A stretch of 64,000 nt of DNA, from assembly GCA_963544575.1 (NCBI GenBank), contig CAUUFZ010000001.1:1-64000 (forward strand). The letters are read 5' to 3'. Origin of the DNA: Nanosyncoccus sp963544575 (lineage in GTDB: Bacteria > Patescibacteriota > Saccharimonadia > Saccharimonadales > Saccharimonadaceae). A program made the translations under genes and the position numbers. The notes beneath the pieces are model-generated. The model made no database searches and had not been told where the DNA came from. It saw nothing but the letters and a program-made list of their open reading frames with translations. Shown piece after piece: positions 1-9,400 of the stretch; the first letter of the stretch is position 1, and every line of letters starts with the position of its first letter.

Positions 1-8
1 TTTTTATT

Positions 9-30
9 GGCAATATGTATTGCCTTTTTT
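9..30 (+). terminator. Intrinsic terminator of a gene outside the window
   Basis: A GGCAAT/ATTGCC stem with an ATGT loop is followed by six T. It ends immediately before the shared operator module. Confidence 0.6.
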
Positions 31-89
31 GTTGCAAAGGTCCTGGACCTTAACGAAAATTTTGAATTTTTATAAAAATATGATATAAT
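27..89 (+). promoter_or_regulatory. Operator palindrome plus promoter of the coiled-coil gene
   Basis: Positions 37-51 form a perfect 15-bp palindrome, AAGGTCC-T-GGACCTT, centred on 44. A -35-like TTGAAT lies at 62-67 and an extended -10 (TGaTATAAT) at 81-89. The 29 bp at 27-55 recur exactly at 33962-33990 with the palindrome at the same distance from the -35. A dimeric transcription factor centred near -54 is the simplest reading; activator or repressor cannot be decided. Confidence 0.8.
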
Positions 90-144
90 ACCTGTGTTAC
101 TCTAGTGACAAATTAGCTACGGCTAGTTCTTTAAGGAGTTTTAT

Positions 145-195
145 ATGCTTATTTGTTACTTATTGACTCGCAAAAAAGGGGAGGTGGAGTCATGA
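145..195 (+). CDS. Possible 16-residue leader peptide
   Basis: An ATG at 145 follows AAGGAG (133-138) with good spacing and opens a frame reading MLICYLLTRKKGEVES. Its TGA overlaps the ATG of the next gene as ATGA, so translation of the two could be coupled. A seven-pair hairpin (AATTAGC/GCTAGTT) lies just before its ribosome binding site. It is too short to prove by sequence alone. Confidence 0.4.
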   Translation: MLICYLLTRKKGEVES

Positions 196-899
196 AATCT
201 CTAGCGGAAGAGAAAATCGAGCTTGATGCTCTGCTTCAGGAAGTCAAATCTGCGAAAAGATTGATGGACGAAGCCGAGAAGAAGTGTAAGGAAGCTGACA
301 CCGAAATTGAATATTTGAGAAAAACGATGAGCTATTTTGGCGGAGATGAAGCTGCGAAGCTTTACAATGAAACCGGCCAAATCATCGCTCAGATTCAACG
401 TAACTTCGAGTGTCAACAACAGGACCCAGCTAATCAGGATTTAAAAAAGGAATATGATGACCTTATCAAGAAAAAAAATCAGATGATCGGCGAGAAGAAG
501 GCTTATTACAATCCCAAGCTACACCCCGAACTCTGCAGGATTAGGGAGAAGTTTGAGGAGACTAAGCAAGAAAAAATTACTTGGGAAAAAATCTTTTCCC
601 AACGAAAGGAGGAATATAGCGAGAAAGACGCTATCTATCAGAAGAAGAAAAGCTTCATCGAAAGCCTAACTTCCTCGGAAGATATTAGGATTAAGTCTTA
701 TCTCGATAAGTTGCTCCACCTGATGGGAGTACCCACGAGTAGTGACTTTAAGCTGGTATCTAGGCAGGGCCGAATTGACCTCTATTACGGTGGTCAATGG
801 CATCCAGACGGCATTAATCATGGTCACATTACCGCTATAAAAAATGAGGATGATTATGATGTGTCCTATCGCCGCGAGCCCAGTTGTAATGTTGGCTAA
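192..899 (+). CDS. Coiled-coil protein with C-terminal HGH/REP motif domain
   Basis: The ATG at 192 is chosen because GGGGAGGTGG lies just upstream; the frame stays open to 153 but that TTG lacks a clear site. The 235-residue product has no signal peptide. Most of it (about residues 3-165) is charged heptad-rich coiled coil. The last 50 residues are compact and contain YYGGQWHPDGINHGH and a final RREP, matching the C-terminus of the DUF1883 protein at 38901-39401 (FGGANGVPDGPGHGH, then REPG). I do not recognise a function. It is monocistronic, controlled by the operator at 37-51 shared with the secreted protein at 34111, and ended by the terminator at 929-957. Confidence 0.8.
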   Translation: MKSLAEEKIELDALLQEVKSAKRLMDEAEKKCKEADTEIEYLRKTMSYFGGDEAAKLYNETGQIIAQIQRNFECQQQDPANQDLKKEYDDLIKKKNQMIGEKKAYYNPKLHPELCRIREKFEETKQEKITWEKIFSQRKEEYSEKDAIYQKKKSFIESLTSSEDIRIKSYLDKLLHLMGVPTSSDFKLVSRQGRIDLYYGGQWHPDGINHGHITAIKNEDDYDVSYRREPSCNVG

Positions 900-928
900 A
901 AATGACAAAATAAGTATCACACAACTTC

Positions 929-957
929 AAAAGAGGCTAAGTTTTAGCCTCTTTTTT
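929..957 (+). terminator. Intrinsic terminator
   Basis: AAGAGGCTAA-gtt-TTAGCCTCTT stem followed by a T run closes the coiled-coil gene. Confidence 0.85.
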
Positions 958-962
958 CATTT

Positions 963-974
963 CTTCGCTATAAT
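963..974 (+). promoter_or_regulatory. Leaderless promoter of pta
   Basis: TATAAT at 969-974 is followed by six bases and then the ATG at 981, so transcription should start at the A of the start codon. There is no Shine-Dalgarno sequence. Confidence 0.7.
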
Positions 975-980
975 TAGAAC

Positions 981-1763
981 ATGAAAACACGCATCGTCTT
1001 CCCCGAATTAGAAAATCCCATTATTAAATCTGCTATCAAAAAAGCTCGCGAAAAATTTCCCGATTTTGAATTAGTCGGTGCCGATTCTCTCGAACATGCC
1101 TGTCTTGCGGTGAAAAATCAGCTCGCCGATTCCTTAATTGCCGGCATCGATTACTCCTCACGTGATGTAATTTTGGCTTGTCGTGACCTCATCGGGGTGA
1201 AAAATCCGCGTAATCTCCTGAAGCCGACTTTTTCCGCTAGCTTCATCCTGGAGCGCGAAAATGAAACTTATGTGCTTGCCGACGCTGCCGCCTGTAAACA
1301 TCCTACCCCTGATCAGCTTTATGATATTGCCGTGCAAACCGTTGAAACCGCGAGTAAAATTTTTTCGACACCGAAAGTCGCCTTTCTTAGTTTTTCCACC
1401 AAGGGTTCCGGTGGTCGCGACGAGACCATTGATTTAATCCAAGAAACCATCGCCAAACTGAAAATTTCTCACCCTGAACTCCTAGTCGATGGCGAATTAC
1501 AACTCGATGCCGCGATCAATCCGCGCATCGGCCAGAAAAAAGCCCCAGATTCTCCAGTTGCTGGCTTCGCCAACACCTTAATTGTCCCCGATCTTAATAC
1601 TGGTAATATCCTCTATAAGGCCATGGAGCAATTTGGTGGCTTTACGGCTGCCGGCCCAATTCTTCAGGGCTTTAACGCGCCAATTTCCGACCTCTCGCGT
1701 GGTAGCACCGAAGAAGATGTCTTGAAAGTTATCGAATATATGTTATTGCTCGCTAAACACTAA
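981..1763 (+). CDS. pta: Phosphate acetyl/butyryltransferase
   Basis: The product (260 residues) matches the PTA_PTB family: VAFLSFSTKGSG near residue 132, LVDGELQLDAAINP near 170, then VAGFANTLIVPDLNTGNI and a C-terminal LQGFNAPISDLSRG. It would interconvert acetyl-CoA and acetyl phosphate in the cytoplasm and, with an acetate kinase, give ATP by substrate-level phosphorylation. It is shorter than typical Pta (about 330 residues), with a reduced N-terminal half, so activity on butyryl-CoA or another acyl-CoA is possible. It has its own leaderless promoter. No acetate kinase is seen in the window. Confidence 0.88.
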   Translation: MKTRIVFPELENPIIKSAIKKAREKFPDFELVGADSLEHACLAVKNQLADSLIAGIDYSSRDVILACRDLIGVKNPRNLLKPTFSASFILERENETYVLADAAACKHPTPDQLYDIAVQTVETASKIFSTPKVAFLSFSTKGSGGRDETIDLIQETIAKLKISHPELLVDGELQLDAAINPRIGQKKAPDSPVAGFANTLIVPDLNTGNILYKAMEQFGGFTAAGPILQGFNAPISDLSRGSTEEDVLKVIEYMLLLAKH

Positions 1764-1789
1764 TCTTTGCGCCGTCCACCTCTCGGATG

Positions 1790-1820
1790 TATAATAGAAA
1801 CTAGTTGAAAATGGAGTGTT
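1790..1820 (+). promoter_or_regulatory. Promoter and leader of glmM
   Basis: TATAAT lies at 1790-1795. A short leader of about 20 nt carries GGAGTG before the ATG at 1821; an alternative ATG occurs at 1811 in another frame. Confidence 0.55.
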
Positions 1821-3416
1821 ATGAAAGGTAAAATCAAATATTTCGGTACTGACGGTATTAGACAAAAGGCAGAAGCTTTTACCCCTGGCTTTATCCAAGC
1901 TGTTACTCTCGGTATTGTGCGTTATTTAGGTAATGCAAAAGAGGATGAAAGTGGTCTCGAACGTCCAGCTCGGGTTTTAATTGGTGGCGATACACGTGAA
2001 TCCACTGAATGGATGATTCGTTATTTTGAGGAAGCCCTGGAAACTGTCGGAATTGATCACGGTACGGTGGGTGTCTTGCCTACCCCAGCGATTAATTACG
2101 CTTTTTATGAAATGGGTTACGACCTAGCTATTGATATTACCGCTTCTCATAATCCCTACACTGATAATGGTATTAAAATTTTCGAGCGCGGTGATACGAT
2201 CGGTGGTCTCGAGGCTACCATGCCAGGCGGCGTAGCTTTTTCCGGCACTGGCACTAATGATTCTGGTGAAAATCTTTCTCACTTAGTGAAAAAATATCCA
2301 TACGGTATTAAACTTTCGCAGTCTGGCGTCAATGCGATCGAAAATGCTCTAGAAAATGAATCTGGTTTCGATACGCATAGTCCAGAATTTCGTGAAGATC
2401 TTCATGAAGACGCTCTTTCACGCTACCTCGACCATCTCCGTACTTATCTTGCGCAATTTGGTCCAGCCACCACCTCGGTGCGCCAAAAGCCAGATTTTTC
2501 CGGTCTGCGCATTGGTCTAGATCTTGCTTGTGGTGCCACCTCTGTTACAGCTAAGCAAATTTTTGAAGAACTCGGTGCCGAAGTTATCGCTATCAATGAA
2601 GATGCTAATTTTGGTGAAAAAATTAACGCCGGTTGCGGTAGTACTCATCTTGAACCGCTCATTAAATTAGTTAAAGACCAGCAACTTGATTTCGGTGCGG
2701 CCTTTGACGGTGACGGTGATCGCTGTTTGATGATTGATCACGACGGTCAGATTATCGATGGCGATGATATGATTGTGATTTTGGCTAATTATTTAGGCAT
2801 TCCTGAGGTCTGCGTTACGATTATGGCTAATAAAGGCCTTCTACGTTGGGCTGAAAAAACCGGCGTCAAAATCGCTATGACCGATGTCGGTGACCAAAAT
2901 GTTTCCGCTAAGATGCGTGAAGACGGTATTCTTCTGGGCGGTGAACAGAGTGGGCATATTATTCTGCCGGGCGAACCAATGGGCGACGGTGTGCTTACTG
3001 CGCTCGTGATTACCAAAATTCTCTCTGAAGCCCGCGATAAGTTCAATCACGAAGATACTTTGCTTGCAGACTATCAAACTATCCAAGATGAAAAAACTGG
3101 TAAAGCCTCCGAAAACTCCGGACGCACCCTGCCGACCTTGTCTACTCTTTGTCAAAATTTCCAAAAACTTCCACAAACCATCAAAAATCAGCCAGTCGAT
3201 AGCCAGACCAAACAAGCTTTCCGTAATCTCACCGAAACCGCCCAGCAGTTTATTGCCACCGAAACCGAAAATCTCCCTGCCGGCTGGTCAATCAATATCC
3301 GTGCCTCTGGTACCGAAGATTTAGTGCGCATTACTATCTGGGGTGACGATGCTGAGGTGATTCAAAAAACTGCTGACGCCATTGCTGAGCGCCTCACCGA
3401 AACCGTATTTGAATAA
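1821..3416 (+). CDS. glmM: Phosphoglucosamine mutase
   Basis: This alpha-D-phosphohexomutase would convert glucosamine-6-phosphate to glucosamine-1-phosphate for UDP-GlcNAc and peptidoglycan synthesis. Family landmarks are KYFGTDGIRQ at the N-terminus, the phosphoserine loop ITASHNPYTDNGIKIF near residue 112, the metal loop FDGDGDRC near 296, the sugar-binding GGEQSGH near 374, and the phosphate-binding RASGTEDLVRI near the C-terminus. The GEQSGH form favours GlmM over phosphomannomutase. At 531 residues it is longer than the usual 445, with extra sequence around residues 135-200 and 410-460. It heads a same-strand run with the GNAT and murC genes. Confidence 0.88.
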   Translation: MKGKIKYFGTDGIRQKAEAFTPGFIQAVTLGIVRYLGNAKEDESGLERPARVLIGGDTRESTEWMIRYFEEALETVGIDHGTVGVLPTPAINYAFYEMGYDLAIDITASHNPYTDNGIKIFERGDTIGGLEATMPGGVAFSGTGTNDSGENLSHLVKKYPYGIKLSQSGVNAIENALENESGFDTHSPEFREDLHEDALSRYLDHLRTYLAQFGPATTSVRQKPDFSGLRIGLDLACGATSVTAKQIFEELGAEVIAINEDANFGEKINAGCGSTHLEPLIKLVKDQQLDFGAAFDGDGDRCLMIDHDGQIIDGDDMIVILANYLGIPEVCVTIMANKGLLRWAEKTGVKIAMTDVGDQNVSAKMREDGILLGGEQSGHIILPGEPMGDGVLTALVITKILSEARDKFNHEDTLLADYQTIQDEKTGKASENSGRTLPTLSTLCQNFQKLPQTIKNQPVDSQTKQAFRNLTETAQQFIATETENLPAGWSINIRASGTEDLVRITIWGDDAEVIQKTADAIAERLTETVFE

Positions 3417-3428
3417 AGAAAGGGAATT

Positions 3429-3869
3429 ATGGTTAAAATTGAACGTCTATCTGCATATCAACCAGAAATCGCCACGCGCGTGCGTGAACTTCTGATTCAA
3501 CTTTCCCGTAGTGGTAAGGATAAGGGCGAAATCAGTCCAGATTGGTTCACGGAAATCGCTCAGTCACCTTATCATGATCTAATTTTTGCCGTGGAAGATG
3601 GACAGATTCTCGGTATGGCTTCAGTTTCCGTAACTTTTGGTGCCGGAATTTATAAAAATGCCTATCTCGAAGATTTTGTGGTAGATAGTAGCGCTCGTGG
3701 TAAAGGCGTGGGGGATCTCATTTTCCAGGCCTACGAAGATTGGGCTAGGGAAAAAGGCTGCAAAAATCTCGAATTTACTTGCGGTCATGGCCGTGAAGTA
3801 GCCCAGAATTTTTACAAAGCCCACGGCGCCGAAATTTACGATACTAACTTCTTTAGGAAAAAATTATGA
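3429..3869 (+). CDS. GNAT family N-acetyltransferase
   Basis: The 146-residue product has the GNAT core: a beta strand ILGMASVSVTF, then YLEDFVVDSSARGKGVGDLIF near residues 77-98 with the acetyl-CoA pyrophosphate-binding R-G-K-G-V-G, and a C-terminal AQNFYKAHGAE strand and helix. The substrate is unknown. It starts 12 nt after glmM with an AAAGGGAA site and its TGA overlaps the murC ATG as ATGA, so it is co-transcribed with cell-wall genes. Acetylation of a wall precursor or a protein N-terminus are both possible. Confidence 0.8.
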   Translation: MVKIERLSAYQPEIATRVRELLIQLSRSGKDKGEISPDWFTEIAQSPYHDLIFAVEDGQILGMASVSVTFGAGIYKNAYLEDFVVDSSARGKGVGDLIFQAYEDWAREKGCKNLEFTCGHGREVAQNFYKAHGAEIYDTNFFRKKL

Positions 3870-5152
3870 ACATTTTTATCTCTGGTATTTCCGGTACCGG
3901 CATGGGACCACTCGCCCTTTTTGCTCATGATGCTGGACATCAAGTTTTTGGCTCCGACCTTCACGAAGGCCCGATTACTAAGGAACTAAAAGCTAAAAAT
4001 CTCACCTTTGCTATCGGTCCACAAACTGGTGATTATCTGGCGGAGATTCATCAGAAGACTCCGATTGATTGGTATGTCCATACTTCAGCCATTACCGAAT
4101 CACATCCTGAATATCAACGCGCCAAGTCGCTGGGTTTGAAGATTTCTAAGCGTGACGAATTAATCGAAACCCTGGTTGAAAAACATCAACTGAAGATGGT
4201 GGCAGTCGCTGGCACTCACGGCAAAACCACTACTACTTCTATGTTAATCTGGCTCAGCCAAAAACTCGGTTTGAAAGCCTCCTATATGGTTGGCTCGACG
4301 CTTAATTTTGCCCCTTCTGCCAAATATGATTCAGATGATCAATTTTTGCTCTATGAAGCTGATGAATATGACCGTAACTTCCTGGCTTTCCATCCTTGGC
4401 TCTCACTTATTACTTTTGTTTCCTATGACCATTCTGATATTTTTGCTACCGCAGCTGAATATCAAGAGGCCTTTTTGCAATTCGAATCTCAGAGTGAACA
4501 CCTTATTTTTGGTCCACATGCTAATCTTCACCACGCCGAACTTCTCGCTGATATGCACCCGGATGTTGTTTTAATGTCAGCCAAGGAATTAATGTTGCCG
4601 GGTGAAGCACGCCGTCTCGACGCCACGCTCGCTATTAAAGCGGTACAGCGAATCCTCGAATCGCTCGGTCGCGAGGTTAATCATGAAGAAATTATCGAGG
4701 CGATTAATCAATTCCCAGGTGTCGGACGTCGTTTTGAGCGCCTAGCTGACGGACTTTATTCGGATTACGCACATCACCCAGAGGAAATTCGCGCCACTAT
4801 TAATGTCGCCCTCGAGGAAGCCAAGCGCACGCAGAAAAAGGGTGTGGTGATTCTTTACCAGCCACATCAAAATATCCGTCAGCATGAATTCTTTGATGAA
4901 TATCAGGATATCTTTCATGGCATTGAAAAACTTTATTGGTTGCCAACTTATCTTTCACGCGAAGATCCTAAATTAAAAATCCTTACCCCAAGTGATTTTC
5001 TTAATTCACTGGATAATCCTGAAATTGGCGCTCCGGCTGAGTTAGATGATTCTCTTGGTGCCAAGCTTCGCCAAGATCTTGCCGATAATTATCTGGTGAT
5101 TCTGATGTCCGCCGGTGATGCCGACCCATGGCTCCGCCAAAAGTTCTTATGA
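3866..5152 (+). CDS. murC: UDP-N-acetylmuramate--L-alanine ligase (MurC-type)
   Basis: The 428-residue Mur ligase begins with the Rossmann motif GISGTGMGPLA typical of MurC/Mpl. The ATP-binding loop GTHGKTTTTSM is near residue 117, the ligase motif YEADEYDRNF near 168, and the ADP-contact region YAHHPEEIRAT near 302. It would add the first amino acid of the peptidoglycan stem in the cytoplasm. Mpl, a recycling ligase of the same family, is an alternative, but one such gene beside glmM suits MurC. The gene overlaps the GNAT stop by four bases, and the promoter of the next gene covers its last codons. Confidence 0.87.
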   Translation: MNIFISGISGTGMGPLALFAHDAGHQVFGSDLHEGPITKELKAKNLTFAIGPQTGDYLAEIHQKTPIDWYVHTSAITESHPEYQRAKSLGLKISKRDELIETLVEKHQLKMVAVAGTHGKTTTTSMLIWLSQKLGLKASYMVGSTLNFAPSAKYDSDDQFLLYEADEYDRNFLAFHPWLSLITFVSYDHSDIFATAAEYQEAFLQFESQSEHLIFGPHANLHHAELLADMHPDVVLMSAKELMLPGEARRLDATLAIKAVQRILESLGREVNHEEIIEAINQFPGVGRRFERLADGLYSDYAHHPEEIRATINVALEEAKRTQKKGVVILYQPHQNIRQHEFFDEYQDIFHGIEKLYWLPTYLSREDPKLKILTPSDFLNSLDNPEIGAPAELDDSLGAKLRQDLADNYLVILMSAGDADPWLRQKFL

Positions 5153-5158
5153 TATAAT
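5147..5158 (+). promoter_or_regulatory. Extended -10 promoter within the murC end
   Basis: TTATGATATAAT ends at 5158, ten bases before the ATG at 5169, and overlaps the murC stop codon. Confidence 0.6.
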
Positions 5159-5168
5159 TAAACTCAGT

Positions 5169-5921
5169 ATGGGTGGTGTTTTGAAGCAGGAGCGTCAGGA
5201 AGACAAGAGAAAGCGCTTTTTGACCTTCTTAAAACAGGTCAAAACTTGGCAATTATTTTTGAGTTTATTGCCGCTACTTTTTCTTTCCGCCACTTTTTTA
5301 CGCTTTGATCATTTGAAAATGATGGACTTAAAAATCCAAGTCGAAAAAGCTGACGAGGGTAAGGCTGCCGATGGCACCGATTTGCCACAAGCCGAAATTG
5401 ATCAAAATATTCGCTCTACTCTGAAAAACCTGCGAGATTTTAGTTCTTCTCACACCATCGTGAATTTTGTCGAAAAAAATGGTCGTACTGCTCTTACCTT
5501 CGGTACCGGCCCAATTTATTTGGAACATCAATATAACCGCCAGGCCACCGTTGCCTTACGCGAAGCTGAATCTAAGCTTAGTCAAAATCCCGATGGTAAT
5601 CCTAATGGTAATATCTTTGCTAAGGCTATGGAAACCTGTAAGCCGCAGGCTATCCGTAATGGTTGGGGTTGGAATAGTCCCGGCTATCTCAATTGCATGA
5701 CCGGTGTGATTAATAGCTATCCGGCTACTGATAAGCTTACCACTAGCCTCACCGCTGATTTACCACCGACCGCACTTTATCGTTATGATTTTGTTTCGCC
5801 GATTTGGACCCCAAGTCTCTCTGGAATTACGGTTCTATTTTGTGTCATTATCATCATTACTATCGTGATTCGTCTAATTATTTTTGCCTTCCTTCGCCTC
5901 GCCTTGCTCTTCTTGAAATAA
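5169..5921 (+). CDS. Two-helix membrane protein, unknown function
   Basis: The start at 5169 is preferred over an in-frame upstream ATG at 5115 because the latter lies inside murC and the promoter is at 5153-5158. The 250-residue product has a basic N-terminus (about residues 8-25), a transmembrane helix near 26-45, an external-looking domain of about 165 residues with two Cys (ETCKPQ and LNCMTG), and a long C-terminal hydrophobic stretch from about residue 213 to the end. I do not recognise the family. The topology suggests an envelope protein with a domain outside the membrane. Confidence 0.72.
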   Translation: MGGVLKQERQEDKRKRFLTFLKQVKTWQLFLSLLPLLFLSATFLRFDHLKMMDLKIQVEKADEGKAADGTDLPQAEIDQNIRSTLKNLRDFSSSHTIVNFVEKNGRTALTFGTGPIYLEHQYNRQATVALREAESKLSQNPDGNPNGNIFAKAMETCKPQAIRNGWGWNSPGYLNCMTGVINSYPATDKLTTSLTADLPPTALYRYDFVSPIWTPSLSGITVLFCVIIIITIVIRLIIFAFLRLALLFLK

Positions 5922-6014
5922 TTCCGCAAAAATCTCCCCATCAATTTTCCAGATTACCACCCCCGTTAAAAGCATAAAAGTTTTCCTACCCCTATTTCAC
6001 CCCCATAAAATCTC

Positions 6015-6043
6015 TTGACACTTATCTTTATCTAATCTAATAT
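6015..6043 (+). promoter_or_regulatory. Sigma-70-like promoter
   Basis: TTGACA at 6015-6020, a 17-bp spacer and TAATAT at 6038-6043 precede the small basic protein gene. Confidence 0.65.
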
Positions 6044-6071
6044 AAAACTATACTTATTTAAAGGAGGACAA

Positions 6072-6278
6072 ATGGCCTATAGTCATAAAAACAGCAAGGG
6101 AATTACCTACTACCTACACAAGTCAGAAGTAACCCTTCGCGGTGGCAAGCCACAAACTATCTATTTCTTCACCAAGACTGAGAACAACCCTAAGGGTACT
6201 CCAGTTGATCTTCCAGAAGATCGTGTTGTCAATGAAAACCCACGTAACGGTTTCTTGACTCTTTCCAAGAAGAAATAA
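6072..6278 (+). CDS. Small basic protein, unknown function
   Basis: This 68-residue protein has a strong AAAGGAGG site, its own promoter and its own terminator. It is rich in Lys and Thr and contains GITYYLHKSEVTLRGGKPQT and a central IYFFTK. It has no signal peptide or transmembrane segment. Strong expression signals suggest an abundant cytoplasmic protein, perhaps nucleic-acid binding, but the function is not recognised. Confidence 0.82.
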   Translation: MAYSHKNSKGITYYLHKSEVTLRGGKPQTIYFFTKTENNPKGTPVDLPEDRVVNENPRNGFLTLSKKK

Positions 6279-6295
6279 TCTTCAATCGATTACAA

Positions 6296-6326
6296 AATCC
6301 CCTAAATCAAATTAGGGGATTTTTTC
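6296..6326 (+). terminator. Intrinsic terminator
   Basis: AATCCCCTAA/TTAGGGGATT stem of ten pairs followed by T residues. Confidence 0.88.
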
Positions 6327-6391
6327 TGCCAAATTTCAATATTTTGAACATAAATTTCCTAAATTTTCTCCCGCCATTCTGCTTATGCGGT

Positions 6392-6398
6392 GCTATAA
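6392..6398 (+). promoter_or_regulatory. Promoter of the large BspA-like gene
   Basis: GCTATAAT ends at 6398, about 35 nt before the ATG at 6433; GGGAGAG upstream of that ATG serves as ribosome binding site. Confidence 0.55.
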
Positions 6399-6432
6399 TC
6401 AATTTAATACAATTTTTGGGAGAGATTTTATT

Positions 6433-9400
6433 ATGCTGGAAGCTCTAAAGCTCCTATTTTGCCAATATCGCAAAATTTTCACAGTAATTATTCTTGCTAT
6501 ATTTTTTAATTTTAATTTAGCAAATCAAACTTCAGCGCATACAGCATCTATGTCGGTAGTTGGTGGTCAAAACGGTATTTCATTAGATATTCCATATACC
6601 TCTAGCGGCATGCAAAAAAATGAAACAAAACCAGAAAATCTTTCTAAATTATTAATCAAAAGTGATAGTGCTGCTGGATGGGAATTGCATCTTGAAGCTA
6701 CCGATTTAGTTGCTAGAGGAACAACTGACCAGAAGCTAACTCTCTATACTCAGCCGACTCAATCTTGGGACTGGTCTATCCCATATGTTGCAAATATTTG
6801 GGGAATTTGTTCTCCTAGAAGTAAGGGTGAATATGGTGATTTAATTGAATATTTTTTTAATCAAGATAAAACCTACACGGCTATCAAAACCGGTATCCCT
6901 ACCGAAGATGACGGGTTTACCTATGAATTTGGTGTTTATACTCATACCAACGGTAAATCTCTCGGTGGTAACTATCAGGGGAACCTCACCTTTTCTCTAA
7001 TTTCCAACGAGGAAACTACCACCAATTTTGTTAATGGCCGCACTTTTAATCATGCACTCCGTGAGGCTACGGGTGAAATTGATTCGCAAATCTTAGATAA
7101 TCCAGAAACTGAAATTTCCAATACCACCAAAATTAAGCCATTTACCTTTAGTAATAAAGCTCCAGAAAATGCAATAAAAACATTGAAAATTTCCACTGAT
7201 AATTCTGAGCTTCCAGCCTATCTTTCGACTGTTAAAAAAGATGAATATTATTATCCGACCATTTGGACTACCGCTAATCGCCTGATTTTAAATGAGGATT
7301 CTTCGTATATGTTTTCAGGAATCTCAACAAATATTAACGGAATGTTTGATAACTGGAAAAATGAAGAATATCGTTTTATTGATTTTTCCAAAGTCAAAAA
7401 TTTTTCACATTTCTTCTATAAGTTAAATAAGAATTCTTCTGATTCTGAAAGTGTTTCAAGAAATCTGATGAATTTAATTGCACATAGTGACCCTACTAAC
7501 CTCGATTCCATGTATGAAGAAAGTAAAATTTATAGTGCATATATTAAACTTAATACTTCTAGCCCTGCTTCTACACAAGCAATGTTTAAAAAGACTAAAT
7601 ACTCATTTACTGCAGAGGGGAATTTTCTTAAAAATAGCTCCAATCTAACTTCAACATTTGAATCTTCAACCACTAGTTTTAATTATAAAGATCTTGATGA
7701 TTTTGGTATTAATGCCACTACCACAAAAAATATGTATAAGGACGCAAGTATGGAATCTCTGGATTTTTCAAAGTCTAATTTTGAAAAACTTACCAACACC
7801 GAAGGCATGTATGAAAATTTCACTCAGGATTACTGGTCCAGAGATAAATTTAATTTACCCACCGCAAAAAGCCCTATTAAGCTTACTAATATGGCTAGAA
7901 TGTTTGCAAATTTTAAAAGGGAAATTCCGCTAGACTTATCCGCATTTAATACGGAAAACGTTACGAATATGAGTTATCTTTTTGGCAGTGATATTGATCA
8001 ACCAAGTTGGAAAAATAGAGTAAACTACGTCACAAAAGTGACTGTTGGTGACGGCTTTACTACTAAAAATGTCACAAACATGGAGGGAATGTTTGCTGGG
8101 TCTAAGGTTAGTAATACTAGTAGCTTAGTAAATAGTATGGATACTTCGAAAGTAAAAAATATGTCTCATTTTCTAGACACCAGTAGGTCTTCTAGCCAAA
8201 TTATCTTAAGAGATGATTTCGATACCCAAAATGTCACAGATATGAGTTATATGTTTGCTAATCACGAACCACTCGAAAAATTAGTTCTCGGCAATAACTT
8301 TAATACTCAAAATGTTACAAATATGGAGGGGATGTTTAGTAATAACGATGATCTCTTACACCTAAATCTCGGTAACAAATTCGATACTCGTAATGTTACT
8401 AACATGAAAGCAATGTTTAAGCAGCTGTGGGATCTTAAAGAGCTTAACCTTGAAGATAAGTTTGATACTAGTAAGGTTACTGACATGTCTTACATGTTTG
8501 ATTATTCGGATGATTTGGTTACTCTAAATATCGGTGATAAATTCGATACTCGTAGTGTCACAAATATGGAATACATGTTTGCGTCTACCCCATATTTAAA
8601 AGCCATTGATTTCAAAGGTAAACTTGACACTCATAAAGTAACTAATATGGATCATATGTTCTATGCTTCAGGTATTAAAACACTCGATTTGGGTATGAAT
8701 TTTAATACATCAGTTGTAACTAGTATGGCTAGTATGTTCGAATCTTCTGCAGTCAAAGATTTGACTTTTCCGGTTGATATGGGTGATGCACCAAATCTGA
8801 CTAATGCTGTGAATATGTTTAAAAATTGTAGCTACCTTAATCTCATTAATCCATTTAATTTGGATACTAAAAATATTACTGATATGTCTAGTATGTTTGA
8901 AGCAACATCTTGGAATTACGATCAAGCTGAATATAATCTTGGTGATAAATTCCGTTTTGATAATGTTACTACTACAGAAAAAATGTTTTATAAAAACGGT
9001 GGTAAAAAGATTACCTTCACGCATTTTAATGCACCAAAAAACACAACTGGTGCAAACATGTTTGCAGAATCACATGCCCTAGAGATTAGTATTCCAGAGT
9101 TTAATCTACCAGAAGTAACTGATCTTAGTCATATGTTTGAAAAGGCTTTAGTGCGTAAAATTAGTTTGCCGAGCGAAGTTCATACTGGTAAGCTTGAAAA
9201 TGTTTACCGTATGTTTTATTTGGCTGAATATCTTGAATCAATTAGCCCAATTAACCTTGATACACATGGCGTTACTTCAATGGAAGATATGTTCCGTAGT
9301 GCGTCTAGTAGTCGTACTGGCTTGCTGGAAATTACACTTGGTCCACAGTTTAGCCTAAGCAAGGTAACTAAGACTAATGCTATGTTTTATGGTTCACGTC